A model generated the notes under the pieces. It was not told the origin of the DNA. It made no database searches and saw only the letters and a program-made list of their open reading frames with translations. This document shows, in pieces, positions 34,273 to 43,671 of a DNA stretch of 64,000 bases (its first letter is position 1; each line of letters opens with the position of its first letter). The position numbers were made by a program, and so were the translations under genes. This DNA is from Filomicrobium sp. (GTDB lineage: Bacteria > Pseudomonadota > Alphaproteobacteria > Rhizobiales > Hyphomicrobiaceae). The stretch spans positions 2,822,501 to 2,886,500 of the forward strand of contig CP051234.1 of the NCBI GenBank assembly GCA_017792465.1, read 5' to 3'.

Positions 34273-35316
34273 TTGAAAGTCTTGGATGTTCGACGCGTGC
34301 TTTGCCTTTGCGCAGGCATGCTGGCGGTAGTTTCGGGAGCTGCCTCGCAAGAGAATGGCTTTCGCATGGGGCTCCCGCTCGATTGCGTACTCGGCGAGAC
34401 GTGCTTTCTACAAAATTACGTCGATATCGACCCTGGTCCCGGCCGGCGCGACTACGCGTGTGGGCAGGCAACCTATGACGGACATAAAGGGACCGATTTT
34501 CGGGCGCTGTCGGTCCGAGCGGCGCGCGGCATGCATGTTCTCGCTGTGGCGGACGGCAAGGTTTTGCGCGAGCGGGATGACATGCCCGACAAGCTCCTGC
34601 GCGATTATGCTTCGCGGGAAGAAATGAAGAAGGTGATTTCCGGTCGCGATTGCGGCAATGGCATGGTGATCGATCATGGGTCCGGATGGACGACGCAGTA
34701 CTGCCATTTGCGGCGCGGGAGCCTGATGGTCAAGCCGGGTCAGGCCGTCAAGCGAGGTGATCCGTTGGGGCTGGTTGGATATTCCGGTCGTGCCGATTTT
34801 GCCCACGTGCACATCACTGTTCGTCACAACGATACGGTGATCGATCCGTTTTCCGGGCGCAAACAGGACAATGCCTGCGGGCTCAAGGCCGGTGAAGCGA
34901 CGGGTCTTTGGGTGGATGAGCTCCGGGATCAGATGCGGTACGGCGCCGAAGTTATTCTCGGTGTCGGATTTACCGGCAAGCCGCCTACCACCGGCGATTT
35001 CGAACGCGATCATTCTTTGGCGCCGCTGGAACCCGGTAGCAATGCGCTCATCCTCTTTGCGCGCATGATGAATATGCGCGCCGGTGATCGTGTGAGGCTC
35101 AGTTTGCGGGGGCCGAACAATCTCAAGCTCGACAACACAACAAAACCGCTGAAACGCAGTAAGGCGACGCAGTTCGTCTATTTGGGCCGCAAGCGCAAGA
35201 CCGAACGCTGGCCGTCGGGTCAGTATCGTGGCGGGGTCGCCGTCATCCGGCGTGATGCGAAGGGCTTGGCGGGGCGGGTCATCGCGACGCGCAAGGTCGC
35301 TTTCGATCTGCCGTGA
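34273..35316 (+). CDS. Exported M23 (LytM-type) peptidase domain protein
   Basis: A 347-aa periplasmic protein. The zinc-peptidase domain shows HKGTDFR (H-x3-D), then GNGMVIDHGSGWTTQYCHL and HVHITVRH (HxH), so the metal ligands are complete. Such enzymes cut peptidoglycan cross-bridges. A C-terminal beta domain of about 120 residues (from SLAPLEPGSNALILFARM) is unassigned. I start it at TTG 34273 because GGAGG lies 6 nt upstream and a clean signal peptide (VRRVLCLCAGMLAVVSGAASQ) follows; a TTG at 34243 is also in frame. It is probably co-transcribed with the DsrE gene. Confidence 0.88.
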   Translation: MKVLDVRRVLCLCAGMLAVVSGAASQENGFRMGLPLDCVLGETCFLQNYVDIDPGPGRRDYACGQATYDGHKGTDFRALSVRAARGMHVLAVADGKVLRERDDMPDKLLRDYASREEMKKVISGRDCGNGMVIDHGSGWTTQYCHLRRGSLMVKPGQAVKRGDPLGLVGYSGRADFAHVHITVRHNDTVIDPFSGRKQDNACGLKAGEATGLWVDELRDQMRYGAEVILGVGFTGKPPTTGDFERDHSLAPLEPGSNALILFARMMNMRAGDRVRLSLRGPNNLKLDNTTKPLKRSKATQFVYLGRKRKTERWPSGQYRGGVAVIRRDAKGLAGRVIATRKVAFDLP

Positions 35317-35611
35317 TGTGTCGGTTCGGCCAACGCACGCGGAAACACGGTTAAACTGGCCGTTTTTCGGGCAAATCGGCCAATAGATTCAGCAAACTTC
35401 GCGTTCTTCGGCGGGTTGCGGCTGCCGCGCCTCTACGCCCCACTGGTGGAGTTGTCGGGGATGTGCTAGGCGGCTTGCAGCATTTTCCGCAAGACGACGC
35501 ATCCGCCAAATCCGTGGCCGCGCCGGGCTTCTACCCGGCCGCGCCGATGGGATGTGCCGGTCTTTAAACATCACCGCCGCCGCGCGGTTCTAGCAGACTG
35601 TGGACCCTTTT
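35317..35611. other. Intergenic region before typA
   Basis: About 295 bp. Two hairpins occur: TGGCCG/CGGCCA at 35357-35382 and GCCGGG/CCCGGC within 35515-35546. Neither has a T-tract on the plus strand. Confidence 0.4.
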
Positions 35612-37444
35612 ATGGATACCCGAAATATCGCCATCATCGCTCACGTTGACCATGGCAAGACGACACTTGTTGACGAGCTTTTGAAGCAATCTGGATCGTT
35701 TCGCGAAAACCAGCGTGTTGCCGAACGGGCGATGGATTCCAACGACCTGGAGCGCGAGCGCGGGATCACCATCCTGGCTAAGTGCACAAGCCTCGTCTGG
35801 AAGGATACGCGGATCAACATCGTCGACACGCCAGGCCACGCCGACTTCGGCGGCGAGGTCGAGCGCATCTTGAACATGGTGGATGGCTGCATCGTTCTGG
35901 TCGATGCTTCGGAAGGGCCGTTGCCGCAGACGAAGTTCGTCGTCACCAAGGCGCTTGCCCAGGGGATGCGTCCGATCGTTGCGATCAACAAGATCGACCG
36001 TCCGGACGAGCGTCATAACGATGTGCTCGATGAGATCTTCGATCTTTTTGCGGCCTGCGGCGCCGACGACAAGCAGCTCGACTTCCCGGTACTTTACGGT
36101 TCGGGGCGCAGCGGCTGGATGGCGAGCGAGCCGGATGGCCCGCAGGAAGACTTGTCGCCGATGTACGATTTGATCCTGTCGCACGTTCCGCCGCCGACGG
36201 TTCATGAAGGAGCGTTCCGGATGATCGCGACGACCTTGGAAGCCGATCCGTTTCTCGGGCGTATTCTGACGGGACGTGTCTATTCGGGTGCGGTGAAGCC
36301 CAACATGCAGGTCAAGGCGTTGAGCCGCGACGGCAAGCTCATTGAGAACTTCCGCGTTTCGAAGGTTCTGGCTTTCCGCGGTCTGGAGCGCACTGCGATC
36401 GACGTTGGCGAAGCTGGTGACATCGTCGCCATTGCCGGCATGAGCGAAGCGACCGTTGCCGATACGTTGTGCGATCCATCCGTCGATACGCCGATGGTGG
36501 CGCAGCCGATCGATCCGCCGACGCTGTCGATGACGTTCCGCATCAACGACGGTCCGTTTGCCGGACAGGATGGCGACAAGGTTCAAAGCCGCGTTATCCG
36601 CGAGCGGCTGATGCGCGAAGCCGAGCGCAATATTGCGATCCGCATCGAAGAATCCGATGACAAGGATGCGTTTCTTGTTTCGGGGCGTGGGGAATTGCAG
36701 CTTGCGATCCTCATCGAGAACATGCGGCGCGAAGGCTTCGAGCTGACAGTTTCGCGGCCGAAGGTCGTGTTCCGCAAGGACGAGGAAACCGGTCAGCGTC
36801 TGGAGCCGATCGAAGAGGTGATCGTCGACGTCGACGACGAACATTCCGGTGCGGTCGTCAAGAAACTGTCCGAGCGCAAAGGCGAAATGATCGAGATGAA
36901 ACCGTCGGGCGGCGGGCGGACACGTCTCGTATTCTACGTGCCGACGCGTGGTCTCTTGGGCTACCAGTCAGAGCTTCTATCGGACACCCGCGGAACCGCG
37001 GTCATGAACCGTCTGTTCCATGAATACGCGCCTTATAAGGGTGAGATCCCGGGTCGCCGCACCGGCGTGTTGGTTTCCAAAAGTGCTGGTGAAGCAACGA
37101 CCTACTCGCTGTTCTATCTGCAGGATCGCGGACCGGCGCTGATCACGCCGCAAACGAAGGTCTACGAGGGGATGATCATCGGGCAGCACACGCGCGAAAA
37201 CGATCTCATCGTCAATGTCATCGAAGCCAAGAAGCTGACCAACATGCGTGCGTCCGGCAAGGACGAAGCGCAGACGCTGTCGCCGCCGATGAAGTTGTCT
37301 CTCGAAGCGGCGCTGAGCTACATCGAGGATGACGAATTGGTTGAGATCACGCCGGAGAACATCCGCTTGCGCAAACGTTGGCTTGATCCGAATGAGCGCA
37401 AGAAGCAGGAGCGCAAGCGCGAGGCGGAAAGCAAGGTCGCTTGA
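35612..37444 (+). CDS. typA: Translational GTPase TypA/BipA
   Basis: A 610-aa ribosome-binding GTPase involved in 50S assembly and stress adaptation. G1 is AHVDHGKTT near residue 10, switch I has ERERGITI, G3 is [14 protein letters not shown], and G4 is NKID. Domains II-V follow, ending in a Lys/Arg-rich tail ([14 protein letters not shown]). The ATG at 35612 places the conserved [14 protein letters not shown] at the N-terminus; a GTG four codons earlier is possible. Neither has a clear ribosome site. A terminator follows. Confidence 0.96.
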   Translation: MDTRNIAIIAHVDHGKTTLVDELLKQSGSFRENQRVAERAMDSNDLERERGITILAKCTSLVWKDTRINIVDTPGHADFGGEVERILNMVDGCIVLVDASEGPLPQTKFVVTKALAQGMRPIVAINKIDRPDERHNDVLDEIFDLFAACGADDKQLDFPVLYGSGRSGWMASEPDGPQEDLSPMYDLILSHVPPPTVHEGAFRMIATTLEADPFLGRILTGRVYSGAVKPNMQVKALSRDGKLIENFRVSKVLAFRGLERTAIDVGEAGDIVAIAGMSEATVADTLCDPSVDTPMVAQPIDPPTLSMTFRINDGPFAGQDGDKVQSRVIRERLMREAERNIAIRIEESDDKDAFLVSGRGELQLAILIENMRREGFELTVSRPKVVFRKDEETGQRLEPIEEVIVDVDDEHSGAVVKKLSERKGEMIEMKPSGGGRTRLVFYVPTRGLLGYQSELLSDTRGTAVMNRLFHEYAPYKGEIPGRRTGVLVSKSAGEATTYSLFYLQDRGPALITPQTKVYEGMIIGQHTRENDLIVNVIEAKKLTNMRASGKDEAQTLSPPMKLSLEAALSYIEDDELVEITPENIRLRKRWLDPNERKKQERKREAESKVA

Positions 37445-37489
37445 GGCGTGCCATTGCGGCTGAGTGAACGCTACGGTGATTGAAAAACG

Positions 37490-37526
37490 AAAGGCGCTGA
37501 GACCAGCTGGTCCTAGCGCCTTTTTC
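37490..37526 (+). terminator. Terminator after typA
   Basis: AGGCGCT (37492-37498) pairs with AGCGCCT (37515-37521), with the inner palindrome GACCAGCTGGTC, followed by TTTTT. Confidence 0.88.
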
Positions 37527-37573
37527 ATTTCCGAGTTCGCAAGATTGCGAGCCTGTGAATCCCAGGGGCCAGA

Positions 37574-38194
37574 TCAGGCCACGAGGCTCTTATAGTCTTC
37601 GACGTGGCCGTGCATCGTCAGGCGATAGACCATCGGCACGCCGGTTGCGACTTCGCGCTCCAGGATCTGCTGTGCGGTCAGTTCTTCCAAATACATGATG
37701 AGGGCGCGGATCGAGTTGCCGTGTGCGGCGACGATGACGTTCTTGCCGGCTTTGACGTCCGGCCAGATGAATTTTTTATAGTACGGCAGGACGCGTGCGG
37801 CGGTGTCTTTCAGGCTTTCTCCGCCAGGAGGGGGCACGTCGTAGCTGCGGCGCCAGAGAAGGATCTGGTCGGCGCCCCATTGGTCGCGGGCTTCGTCTTT
37901 GTTGAGGCCGGAGAGCTCGCCGTAGTCGCGTTCGTTGAGCGCCTTATCTTTGGTGACGGCAAGGTCGGACTGGCCGAGGTTTTCCAAGATGATGTCGAGT
38001 GTTCTTTGCGCGCGGTGCAGGGCGCTGGTGTAGGCGACATCGAAGACAATGCCTTGGGCTTTCAATAGCTGACCGGCTTTATGAGCTTCTTCGACGCCCT
38101 GTTCAGTCAGATCCGGATCGCGCCAGCCGGTGAACAAGTTGCGCTTGTTCCATTCACTTTGTCCGTGTCGAACCAGCACAAGCACGTTGTCCAT
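37574..38194 (-). CDS. gpmA: 2,3-bisphosphoglycerate-dependent phosphoglycerate mutase
   Basis: A 206-aa glycolytic enzyme interconverting 3- and 2-phosphoglycerate. The phosphohistidine motif is VRHGQSEWN (8-16), followed by [14 protein letters not shown], and the second histidine is in [22 protein letters not shown] and [13 protein letters not shown] are also conserved. It is slightly shorter than the E. coli protein (250 aa), as usual in alphaproteobacteria. dapB lies directly upstream on the same strand. Confidence 0.95.
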   Translation of the reverse strand: MDNVLVLVRHGQSEWNKRNLFTGWRDPDLTEQGVEEAHKAGQLLKAQGIVFDVAYTSALHRAQRTLDIILENLGQSDLAVTKDKALNERDYGELSGLNKDEARDQWGADQILLWRRSYDVPPPGGESLKDTAARVLPYYKKFIWPDVKAGKNVIVAAHGNSIRALIMYLEELTAQQILEREVATGVPMVYRLTMHGHVEDYKSLVA

Positions 38195-38238
38195 CCTTCA
38201 GTTTTCCTCGGAATTGGTCTTTGCAGGCCTTCGGAAAG

Positions 38239-39057
38239 CTATAAGCCCAGAACGTCGATCATGGAATATAGCCCAGGCTCTTTGTCGCGTGCCCACACTG
38301 CGGCCTTGACGGCGCCGCGTGCGAAAATCGAGCGGTCTTCGGCATGGTGAGACAAGGTAATGCGCTCGCCTTCGCCTGCAAAGATGACGCTGTGGTCGCC
38401 GACGACCGAGCCTCCGCGTAACGTCTGCATTCCGATAGCGCCCGCCGGGCGGGGGCCGGTATGGCCGTCGCGGGTGCGGACGGCTTTGTCTTCCAGGTCG
38501 ACTTCGCGCCCAGCAGCAGCGGCCTTGGCTAACATCAAGGCAGTTCCCGAAGGTGCATCAACTTTGTGCCGATGATGCATTTCGACGATCTCGATGTCGA
38601 AGTCCGTATCAAGTGCGGCGGCGACCTTGGCCGTCAGTGCGGTCAGAAGGTTAACGCCGAGGCTCATGTTGCCGGCTTTGACGATTGCCGTCTTGCCCGC
38701 GGCATCGGCAATCTGTTTTTCGTCTTCGTTCGAACAGCCGGTGGTGCCGATGATATGGGCGACGCCGTTGGCGGCTGCGATCCTGGCAAACGACACGGTT
38801 GCGGCTGGGACGGTGAAATCGAGGATGGCGTCGGCAGCGGCGATGGTGGCTTCGGCGTCGTCGCTGACGAGGCAGCCGGCCGGTTCGAGGCCGGCGAGTG
38901 TGCCCGCGTCGGAGCCGACGGCAGGTGAGCCGTTCTGCTCGGTCGCGCCGCAAAGCGTTGCATTTTCGTTTTCGATCACCGCGCGGATCAATGCCCGGCC
39001 CATGCGGCCGGATGCGCCCATGACCGCGATTTTCATTGGAGGCTTGGCTTCAGCCAT
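38239..39057 (-). CDS. dapB: 4-hydroxy-tetrahydrodipicolinate reductase
   Basis: A 272-aa NAD(P)H enzyme of the diaminopimelate route. The dinucleotide motif is [14 protein letters not shown] (12-25), then [22 protein letters not shown] and the substrate/catalytic [18 protein letters not shown]. The end is [20 protein letters not shown]. The ATG at 39057 has only a weak ribosome site; a second ATG at 39036 is possible. gpmA follows after about 45 bp, a linkage also seen in other Rhizobiales-type genomes. Confidence 0.95.
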   Translation of the reverse strand: MAEAKPPMKIAVMGASGRMGRALIRAVIENENATLCGATEQNGSPAVGSDAGTLAGLEPAGCLVSDDAEATIAAADAILDFTVPAATVSFARIAAANGVAHIIGTTGCSNEDEKQIADAAGKTAIVKAGNMSLGVNLLTALTAKVAAALDTDFDIEIVEMHHRHKVDAPSGTALMLAKAAAAGREVDLEDKAVRTRDGHTGPRPAGAIGMQTLRGGSVVGDHSVIFAGEGERITLSHHAEDRSIFARGAVKAAVWARDKEPGLYSMIDVLGL

Positions 39058-39171
39058 TTTGTGCTGCCCGGCTTTGTTTACGGATTTCAATTTCTGACGA
39101 GTCAGGGTCTGCGGCAAGTACATGCCGCAGCCACCCTTAACAACCAAAAATTGGAATTTTTAGTCGGAAAC

Positions 39172-39708
39172 TCAGGCTTCTTCCGACTTTGCCCGGTCGA
39201 TCGCTTCTTCGATGCGCTGGCGGGCTTCGTCGGCGTTGCCCCAATGACCGATCTTGACCCATTTGTTGGGCTCGAGGTCTTTGTAATGGGCGAAGAAATG
39301 CTCGATCTGGCTCATCGAGATCTCGGGCAGATCTGTGTAATTGCGGATATTGCTGTAGCGCTTGGTCAGCTTGTCGGACGGCACGGCGATGATTTTCTCG
39401 TCGCCACCACCATCGTCTTCCATGACGAGGACGCCGACCGGGCGGCAATTGATGACGGCGCCGGGGAAGATCCAGCGCGTATTGCATACCAGAACGTCGA
39501 TCGGGTCGCCGTCTGCCGACAGGGTATGGGGAACGAAGCCGTAGTTCCCGGGATAGCGCATCGGCGTGTAAAGGAAGCGGTCGACAAAGAGCGTGCCGGC
39601 ATCCTTGTTCATTTCATACTTGATGGGCTCGCCGCCAACGGGGACTTCGATGATGACATTGATATCCTCGGGTGGGTTTTGGCCGATGGAAATTGCGTCA
39701 ATCCGCAT
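39172..39708 (-). CDS. ppa: Inorganic pyrophosphatase
   Basis: A 178-aa family I soluble pyrophosphatase. The metal-binding signature is DGDPIDVLV (about 66-74), with [29 protein letters not shown] and [15 protein letters not shown] all conserved. It drives biosynthetic reactions by removing PPi. It is monocistronic, with the start at 39708. Confidence 0.97.
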   Translation of the reverse strand: MRIDAISIGQNPPEDINVIIEVPVGGEPIKYEMNKDAGTLFVDRFLYTPMRYPGNYGFVPHTLSADGDPIDVLVCNTRWIFPGAVINCRPVGVLVMEDDGGGDEKIIAVPSDKLTKRYSNIRNYTDLPEISMSQIEHFFAHYKDLEPNKWVKIGHWGNADEARQRIEEAIDRAKSEEA

Positions 39709-39902
39709 GGGGCGTCTCCTAATGGGGTCGATGAGGGTTTGGGATTTGCAACCCGTTTTTCTTACGAGCCTGGAGGGGTCGTCTCTCAGCCATCTTTATT
39801 AAGCCTTGGCGAGCCAAGGCGCCAGCGCTCAACCATTCGCTTTTGGTGGCACAAACGCAGGAAATTTGAGGATTTTTTGGGTGCTGGCGGTTTTCTCGAG
39901 CG

Positions 39903-40415
39903 TTATTCCCAGACGTAGCTCACCTTCGGGAGGAGCGCGCCTGTAGACTTGTCGATCTTGAGCTTTGAAGGGGTTCCGCCGCGGCGCAGGTAGAACTCGC
40001 GCGCTGGGCTATTCGCTTTCAGTACCCAAACCATCAAGCCTCGGATTGCAGCGGTGTCGAGCGCCGCGCGGCAGCTTTCGAAGAGATACTCGCCAAAGCC
40101 GAGGCCCTGGTAGCCCGGGTCGAGGTACAACTCATAGATCTCGCCTTCATGCCGGCCGCGCTGGCGCGCATAGCCGATGCTCGCGTAGCCGGCGGGTTCG
40201 CCCAGGACTTCCAATAGCAGGTAGCCGTCGTTGCGCGACTGTATGCTTGCGCGCCACCACCGCTCGGTGCGGGCCTGCAGGGTTTTAGAGAGGAATTCGT
40301 GCGGGATGATGCCCGTATAGGCGTAGCGCCAAGACGCCTCGGCAATCTTGGCGATTGCTTCTGCGTCTGATCTCAAGGCCGGGCGAACTTGGACATTTTG
40401 GTCTAGGGCCGTCAT
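39903..40415 (-). CDS. GNAT family N-acetyltransferase
   Basis: A 170-aa acetyl-CoA-dependent transferase. VRPALRSDAEAIAKIAEASW is the usual first strand and helix. The acetyl-CoA loop is LDPGYQGLGFGEYLFES (R/Q-x-x-G-x-G/A pattern, about 95-111). The final strand is PAREFYLRRGGTPSKLK. The substrate is unknown. The ATG at 40415 begins the conserved part; the upstream open frame reads into the phasin terminator. Confidence 0.88.
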   Translation of the reverse strand: MTALDQNVQVRPALRSDAEAIAKIAEASWRYAYTGIIPHEFLSKTLQARTERWWRASIQSRNDGYLLLEVLGEPAGYASIGYARQRGRHEGEIYELYLDPGYQGLGFGEYLFESCRAALDTAAIRGLMVWVLKANSPAREFYLRRGGTPSKLKIDKSTGALLPKVSYVWE

Positions 40416-40461
40416 GAGACATAGATTAGGGCGTTTTAGCGCCAAGTGAAGGTGCAAAAGC

Positions 40462-40500
40462 AAAGCGGCGCGAAACATTTCTGTTTCGCGCCGCTTGCCC
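40462..40500 (-). terminator. Terminator after phasin gene
   Basis: A 15-bp perfect stem (40463-40477 with 40482-40496; AAGCGGCGCGAAACA) lies about 50 nt beyond the phasin stop. On the minus strand it is followed by TTTGCTTTTGC. Confidence 0.8.
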
Positions 40501-40546
40501 TATCTGGCGGGCAGGTGCCGGACAGGAGATCTTTCGACCGTGAACG

Positions 40547-40996
40547 TTACTGCTTGAACTGTTCGAAGTTCTTGGACGTGATCGTGTTCACGGTTTCGAA
40601 CGTCTGACGAGCAACTTTCGTCGAGAGTTCGAAGAGTTCTTTGGTCTGAGCGCCAGCAACTGCGAACTGCTGCTGCAGGTAGTTCGCCTGAAGGCGTGCA
40701 GCTTCCGGCAGGGTCTTGGCGCGAGCGATCGATTCAGCGGCGTCGAAAGCAGCCTGAGCGTTGACAGTCGTGTTGTGGACGACCTTCTCGCCGATTGCCT
40801 TGGCACCGGCCTGGGCTGCGAGGAAGACTTCTTCAGCAGCCTTGGCGCTGTCCTGTGCGACGGAATTCATTTTGACGAATGCTTCGCGCGACTTGGAAAC
40901 GCCTTCCTCGGCGAAAGCCTGGAAGTTCTCAGGGATGCGAGCTTCCTTAGCGGCGGCAAACATGTCTTGGGCTTGTTGGGTGAATTGTTCGTTCAT
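40547..40996 (-). CDS. Phasin family protein
   Basis: A 149-aa alpha-helical phasin that would coat polyhydroxyalkanoate granules. The whole length is amphipathic helix (SREAFVKMNSVAQDSAKAAEE, AFDAAESIARAKTLPEAARLQ, FAVAGAQTKELFELSTKVA). No signal peptide. The ATG at 40996 follows GGAGAGAG. The upstream DNA has several TGCA-type inverted repeats that could bind PhaR. Codon use looks like that of a highly expressed gene. Confidence 0.92.
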   Translation of the reverse strand: MNEQFTQQAQDMFAAAKEARIPENFQAFAEEGVSKSREAFVKMNSVAQDSAKAAEEVFLAAQAGAKAIGEKVVHNTTVNAQAAFDAAESIARAKTLPEAARLQANYLQQQFAVAGAQTKELFELSTKVARQTFETVNTITSKNFEQFKQ

Positions 40997-41059
40997 TTTC
41001 TCTCTCCGTGGTCTTTGGTCTGGTGGCGCGGCGAAGCGTCGATCCGAATTCGGACCGCA

Positions 41060-41150
41060 GACATTGTGCAATGCACTCACACGTCGATGGTCGCTGCGTT
41101 TCCGATGAGTGCAATATATTGCGAAAAATGGTGCGTTGCAACATGCAATT
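41060..41150. promoter_or_regulatory. Cluster of TGCA inverted repeats upstream of phasin
   Basis: The 40997-41296 gap contains TGCAATGCA (41067-41075), TGCAATATATTGC (41110-41122) and TTGCAACATGCAA (41136-41148), plus looser TGC/GCA pairs further right. PhaR of Paracoccus binds TGC-GCA type sites in front of phasin genes, so this is a plausible PhaR operator region. The assignment is by analogy. Confidence 0.45.
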
Positions 41151-41296
41151 TTCAAAGTTCGCATTCGACCTTCGCAGGGTAAGGCCAAGTTTGTTGATTT
41201 TGCAAGGTTTTTTCTGATGGAGCAGTGCAGCGAATTCTGTTCGCGGCTGCGTACGGACAATTGCAATAAAGTGCAGAAAAACCAGAAGGTTAATTG

Positions 41297-42604
41297 TCAG
41301 ATCACGTGGAATGCATCGCGGTAACCAAGCGCCGAAGGGTCGAACAAAACGTCATTTGGTCGCAGCGGGCGTGCAAGTGCGAGACCCTCGAGCGAGCGGC
41401 AGCGCGACAAAGCTACATACGCTTGGCCATGGGCGAAGGTTCCGCGACCGAGGTCGATATAGGCGCGGTCGAGCGTCAAACCTTGGGATTTGTGAATTGT
41501 GAGTGCCCAAGCCAGCCGCAACGGAAATTGCGTAAAGGTTCCCGCGATCGCTTCGACAACCTTTTCGGCTTCCTTGTCGTAGGCGTAGCGGCGCTGTTCC
41601 CAGGCGACCGGTTCGATCTCGTATTCCTTGCCGTCGACGTCGATCCAGACGCGGTCTTCAGTGAGCCGAGAGACGCGGGCAATCGTTCCGTTGACCCAGC
41701 GGCGGTCGGGATCGTTGCGCAGCAGAATGACTTTCGCGCCTTCCTTCAGGATCAAGGTGGTATCGGTCGGCTGGGCGCTGGCGTTAAATTCGCCGGTGGT
41801 GCCGGCTTCGTATGCGCGAGGCCGTGCTGGTAGCGCTTCGAGGTAGGCCGTGTTGATGCGCTGGGCGGCCGCGTTGGTCGGTGTGAGGATAACGAAGGGA
41901 TCGCCTTCATTCAGCGTCCGGATCGGTGACACGCGTTCGTTCAGCGCTTCGAGGTCTTCCTGATCGGCCTCGCCCTCGCGGATGCGATTGAGGACGTTGA
42001 TCAAGGTCTCGTCGGATTGGCGGAAGACCTGGTTCAATTCAAGGAGGGCGGTGCCGGCGCCTTCGTTGAGCGAGGAGACCGAGAAGAAGAACGGTCCGCC
42101 GAAGTTGGTTTCCAGATGTTCGGCCACTTCGGCTTCCTGAACGACGGGGGGAAGCTGATGCAAATCTCCAAACAGGATCAGCCGGCAGCCGCCGAAGGGT
42201 TCGCGGGCTCTGCCGCGGTTCAAGCGTAATGACTGGTCGATCGCCCACATGAGATCGGAGCGGACCATGGAAACTTCATCGATGATGATGAATTCCAGTT
42301 TGCGCATGACGCGGCCGTTGCGGCTGCGTTTGATGTCTTCAGGTCTGATGAGGCGCGGCGGCAGGCCGAAAAACGAATGGATGGTCTGGCCGCCGATGTT
42401 GACGGCAGCGAGCCCGGTCGGCGCCAGGATGACCATTTCGTTGGGGAGCATGTCGCGGATGGCGCGCAGCAACGTCGACTTGCCTGTGCCGGCGCGGCCG
42501 GTGACGAATAGGTGGCCGTCATCATCCGCGATGTAATCGAGGGCTGCTTGATATTCGTCGGTCGGGGTCAGGCCTTCGGGCCAGCGTGCGGCTTCAATCG
42601 GCAT
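41297..42604 (-). CDS. PIF1-like superfamily 1 helicase (AAA ATPase)
   Basis: A 435-aa DNA helicase of the PIF1/RecD-like branch. Walker A is VTGRAGTGKST (34-44), then LAPTGLAAVNIGGQTIHSFF (motif Ia), Walker B FIIIDEVSM (105-113), GDLHQLPPV (motif III) and LNQVFRQS. The C-terminal domain has WALTIHKSQGLTLD (about 371-384) and GQAYVALSRCRS (motif VI). No nuclease domain is attached. It probably unwinds 5'-tailed DNA or G-quadruplexes, but no target is known. It is not part of an obvious operon. Confidence 0.93.
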   Translation of the reverse strand: MPIEAARWPEGLTPTDEYQAALDYIADDDGHLFVTGRAGTGKSTLLRAIRDMLPNEMVILAPTGLAAVNIGGQTIHSFFGLPPRLIRPEDIKRSRNGRVMRKLEFIIIDEVSMVRSDLMWAIDQSLRLNRGRAREPFGGCRLILFGDLHQLPPVVQEAEVAEHLETNFGGPFFFSVSSLNEGAGTALLELNQVFRQSDETLINVLNRIREGEADQEDLEALNERVSPIRTLNEGDPFVILTPTNAAAQRINTAYLEALPARPRAYEAGTTGEFNASAQPTDTTLILKEGAKVILLRNDPDRRWVNGTIARVSRLTEDRVWIDVDGKEYEIEPVAWEQRRYAYDKEAEKVVEAIAGTFTQFPLRLAWALTIHKSQGLTLDRAYIDLGRGTFAHGQAYVALSRCRSLEGLALARPLRPNDVLFDPSALGYRDAFHVI

Positions 42605-42832
42605 GGGCTCGGCTTGAATTGAACTTGTTCGGCTTAGGCGCGTTTCCCAAGCGTGTCAAAGCGGTCACCGGCTTCGTCAACAGATGGTGCTGTGCACCGA
42701 GAGGCCTCAGTCGACCAAGCCTTCGCAGTTGACGTCCGGTATTATTGTGCTGTGGATTTGAATTCGCCACGGTTCGGTTCGACAAAACAAAGGCGTGGGC
42801 TTTGGCTCATCGGAGTTCAACAAGGATCAAAC

Positions 42833-43120
42833 ATGACCGAATATAAGCCCCAGCCCATCGACACGCGCGACATCGTCCTCGATGGCGAGCTTGAACAACT
42901 GACTGAAAAGCTTGCTGAAAACGCGCATGAAAACTGGTCGATGCTGCGCTATCAAATGGGTTGGCGCTACGGACCGCGGCGCGATGATGAGTCCAAACAA
43001 CATCCCAATCTCGTGCCGTACGCGGCATTATCGGAAGCCGATAAGGATCTCGACCGCAGCACGGCGATGGAGACGATCAAGGCGATCCTAGCTCTGGGCT
43101 ATTCGATCGAGAAAAAATAA
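42833..43120 (+). CDS. Stand-alone RyR-domain protein
   Basis: A 95-aa protein matching the ryanodine-receptor repeat domain: LTEKLAENAHENWSMLRYQ, then GWRYGPRRDDESKQHPNL (the GWxxG..RDD..K.HP core) and VPYAALSEADKDLDRSTAM, finishing with the ALGYSIEKK helix. In vertebrates these repeats occur in ryanodine receptors; in bacteria they occur as short single-domain proteins of unknown function. AAGGA precedes the ATG at 42833. It converges with the DUF1178 gene. Confidence 0.85.
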   Translation: MTEYKPQPIDTRDIVLDGELEQLTEKLAENAHENWSMLRYQMGWRYGPRRDDESKQHPNLVPYAALSEADKDLDRSTAMETIKAILALGYSIEKK

Positions 43121-43167
43121 CTGCGGGCGGGAATTTGCCGGTTCGACACGGCTGCCAGATGCGATGA

Positions 43168-43662
43168 CTAGTTGTGGTCGTCGGGAAGCGATGGGAGCAA
43201 CGAGATGTCGATACCCTCTTCCTGGAGATCGTGCACTTCCTTAGCTGTCGCTTCGCCACGAATTCCTCGCGCTTCTGCTTCCTCGTAATGGATCTTGCGC
43301 GCTTCTTCGGCAAACTTCTGGCCGACGTCTTCGGTTGTTTGCTCGACGTGCTTGCGAAGCTGGCGAACCATTCCGGCGAAAGCTTCATGGGCTGGATCAG
43401 CGGCGAGCGGCGCGACGACTTGCGAGTGCTCGTTTCCTGAGACAGGTGCGGCGTTCGGTTCTGCTGACGAGGGCACGCGCTTTGGCGATTTGCCCTTCGT
43501 CGTGACGACGTTTGGCGCCATCAGCGATTTTTCAATTCGCTCGCTGGCGCACACAGGGCATCGCAACAGCGACTTGGCCTTTTGTTTTTCGAAGTCTTGG
43601 CTGCCGCCGAACCAGGCTTCGAATTCGTGATCGTTTGTGCAGTGAAGCTTATATTTGATCAT
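43168..43662 (-). CDS. DUF1178 family protein
   Basis: A 164-aa protein with the DUF1178 N-terminus: MIKYKLHCTNDHEFEAWFGG, a CxxC pair (RCPVCAS, about 35-38) that may bind zinc, and VEKSLMAP-like IEKSLMAPNVV. The C-terminal half is a conserved helical part, KIHYEEAEARGIRGEATAKE. It lies 9 nt downstream of the nitrilase gene, an association common in alphaproteobacteria. The function is unknown. Confidence 0.92.
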   Translation of the reverse strand: MIKYKLHCTNDHEFEAWFGGSQDFEKQKAKSLLRCPVCASERIEKSLMAPNVVTTKGKSPKRVPSSAEPNAAPVSGNEHSQVVAPLAADPAHEAFAGMVRQLRKHVEQTTEDVGQKFAEEARKIHYEEAEARGIRGEATAKEVHDLQEEGIDISLLPSLPDDHN

Positions 43663-43671
43663 CAGCTGTCT

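Noticed and set aside
35564-36844. 426-aa frame antisense to typA
   Set aside because: Shadow of typA; Arg/His-rich and without recognisable domain.
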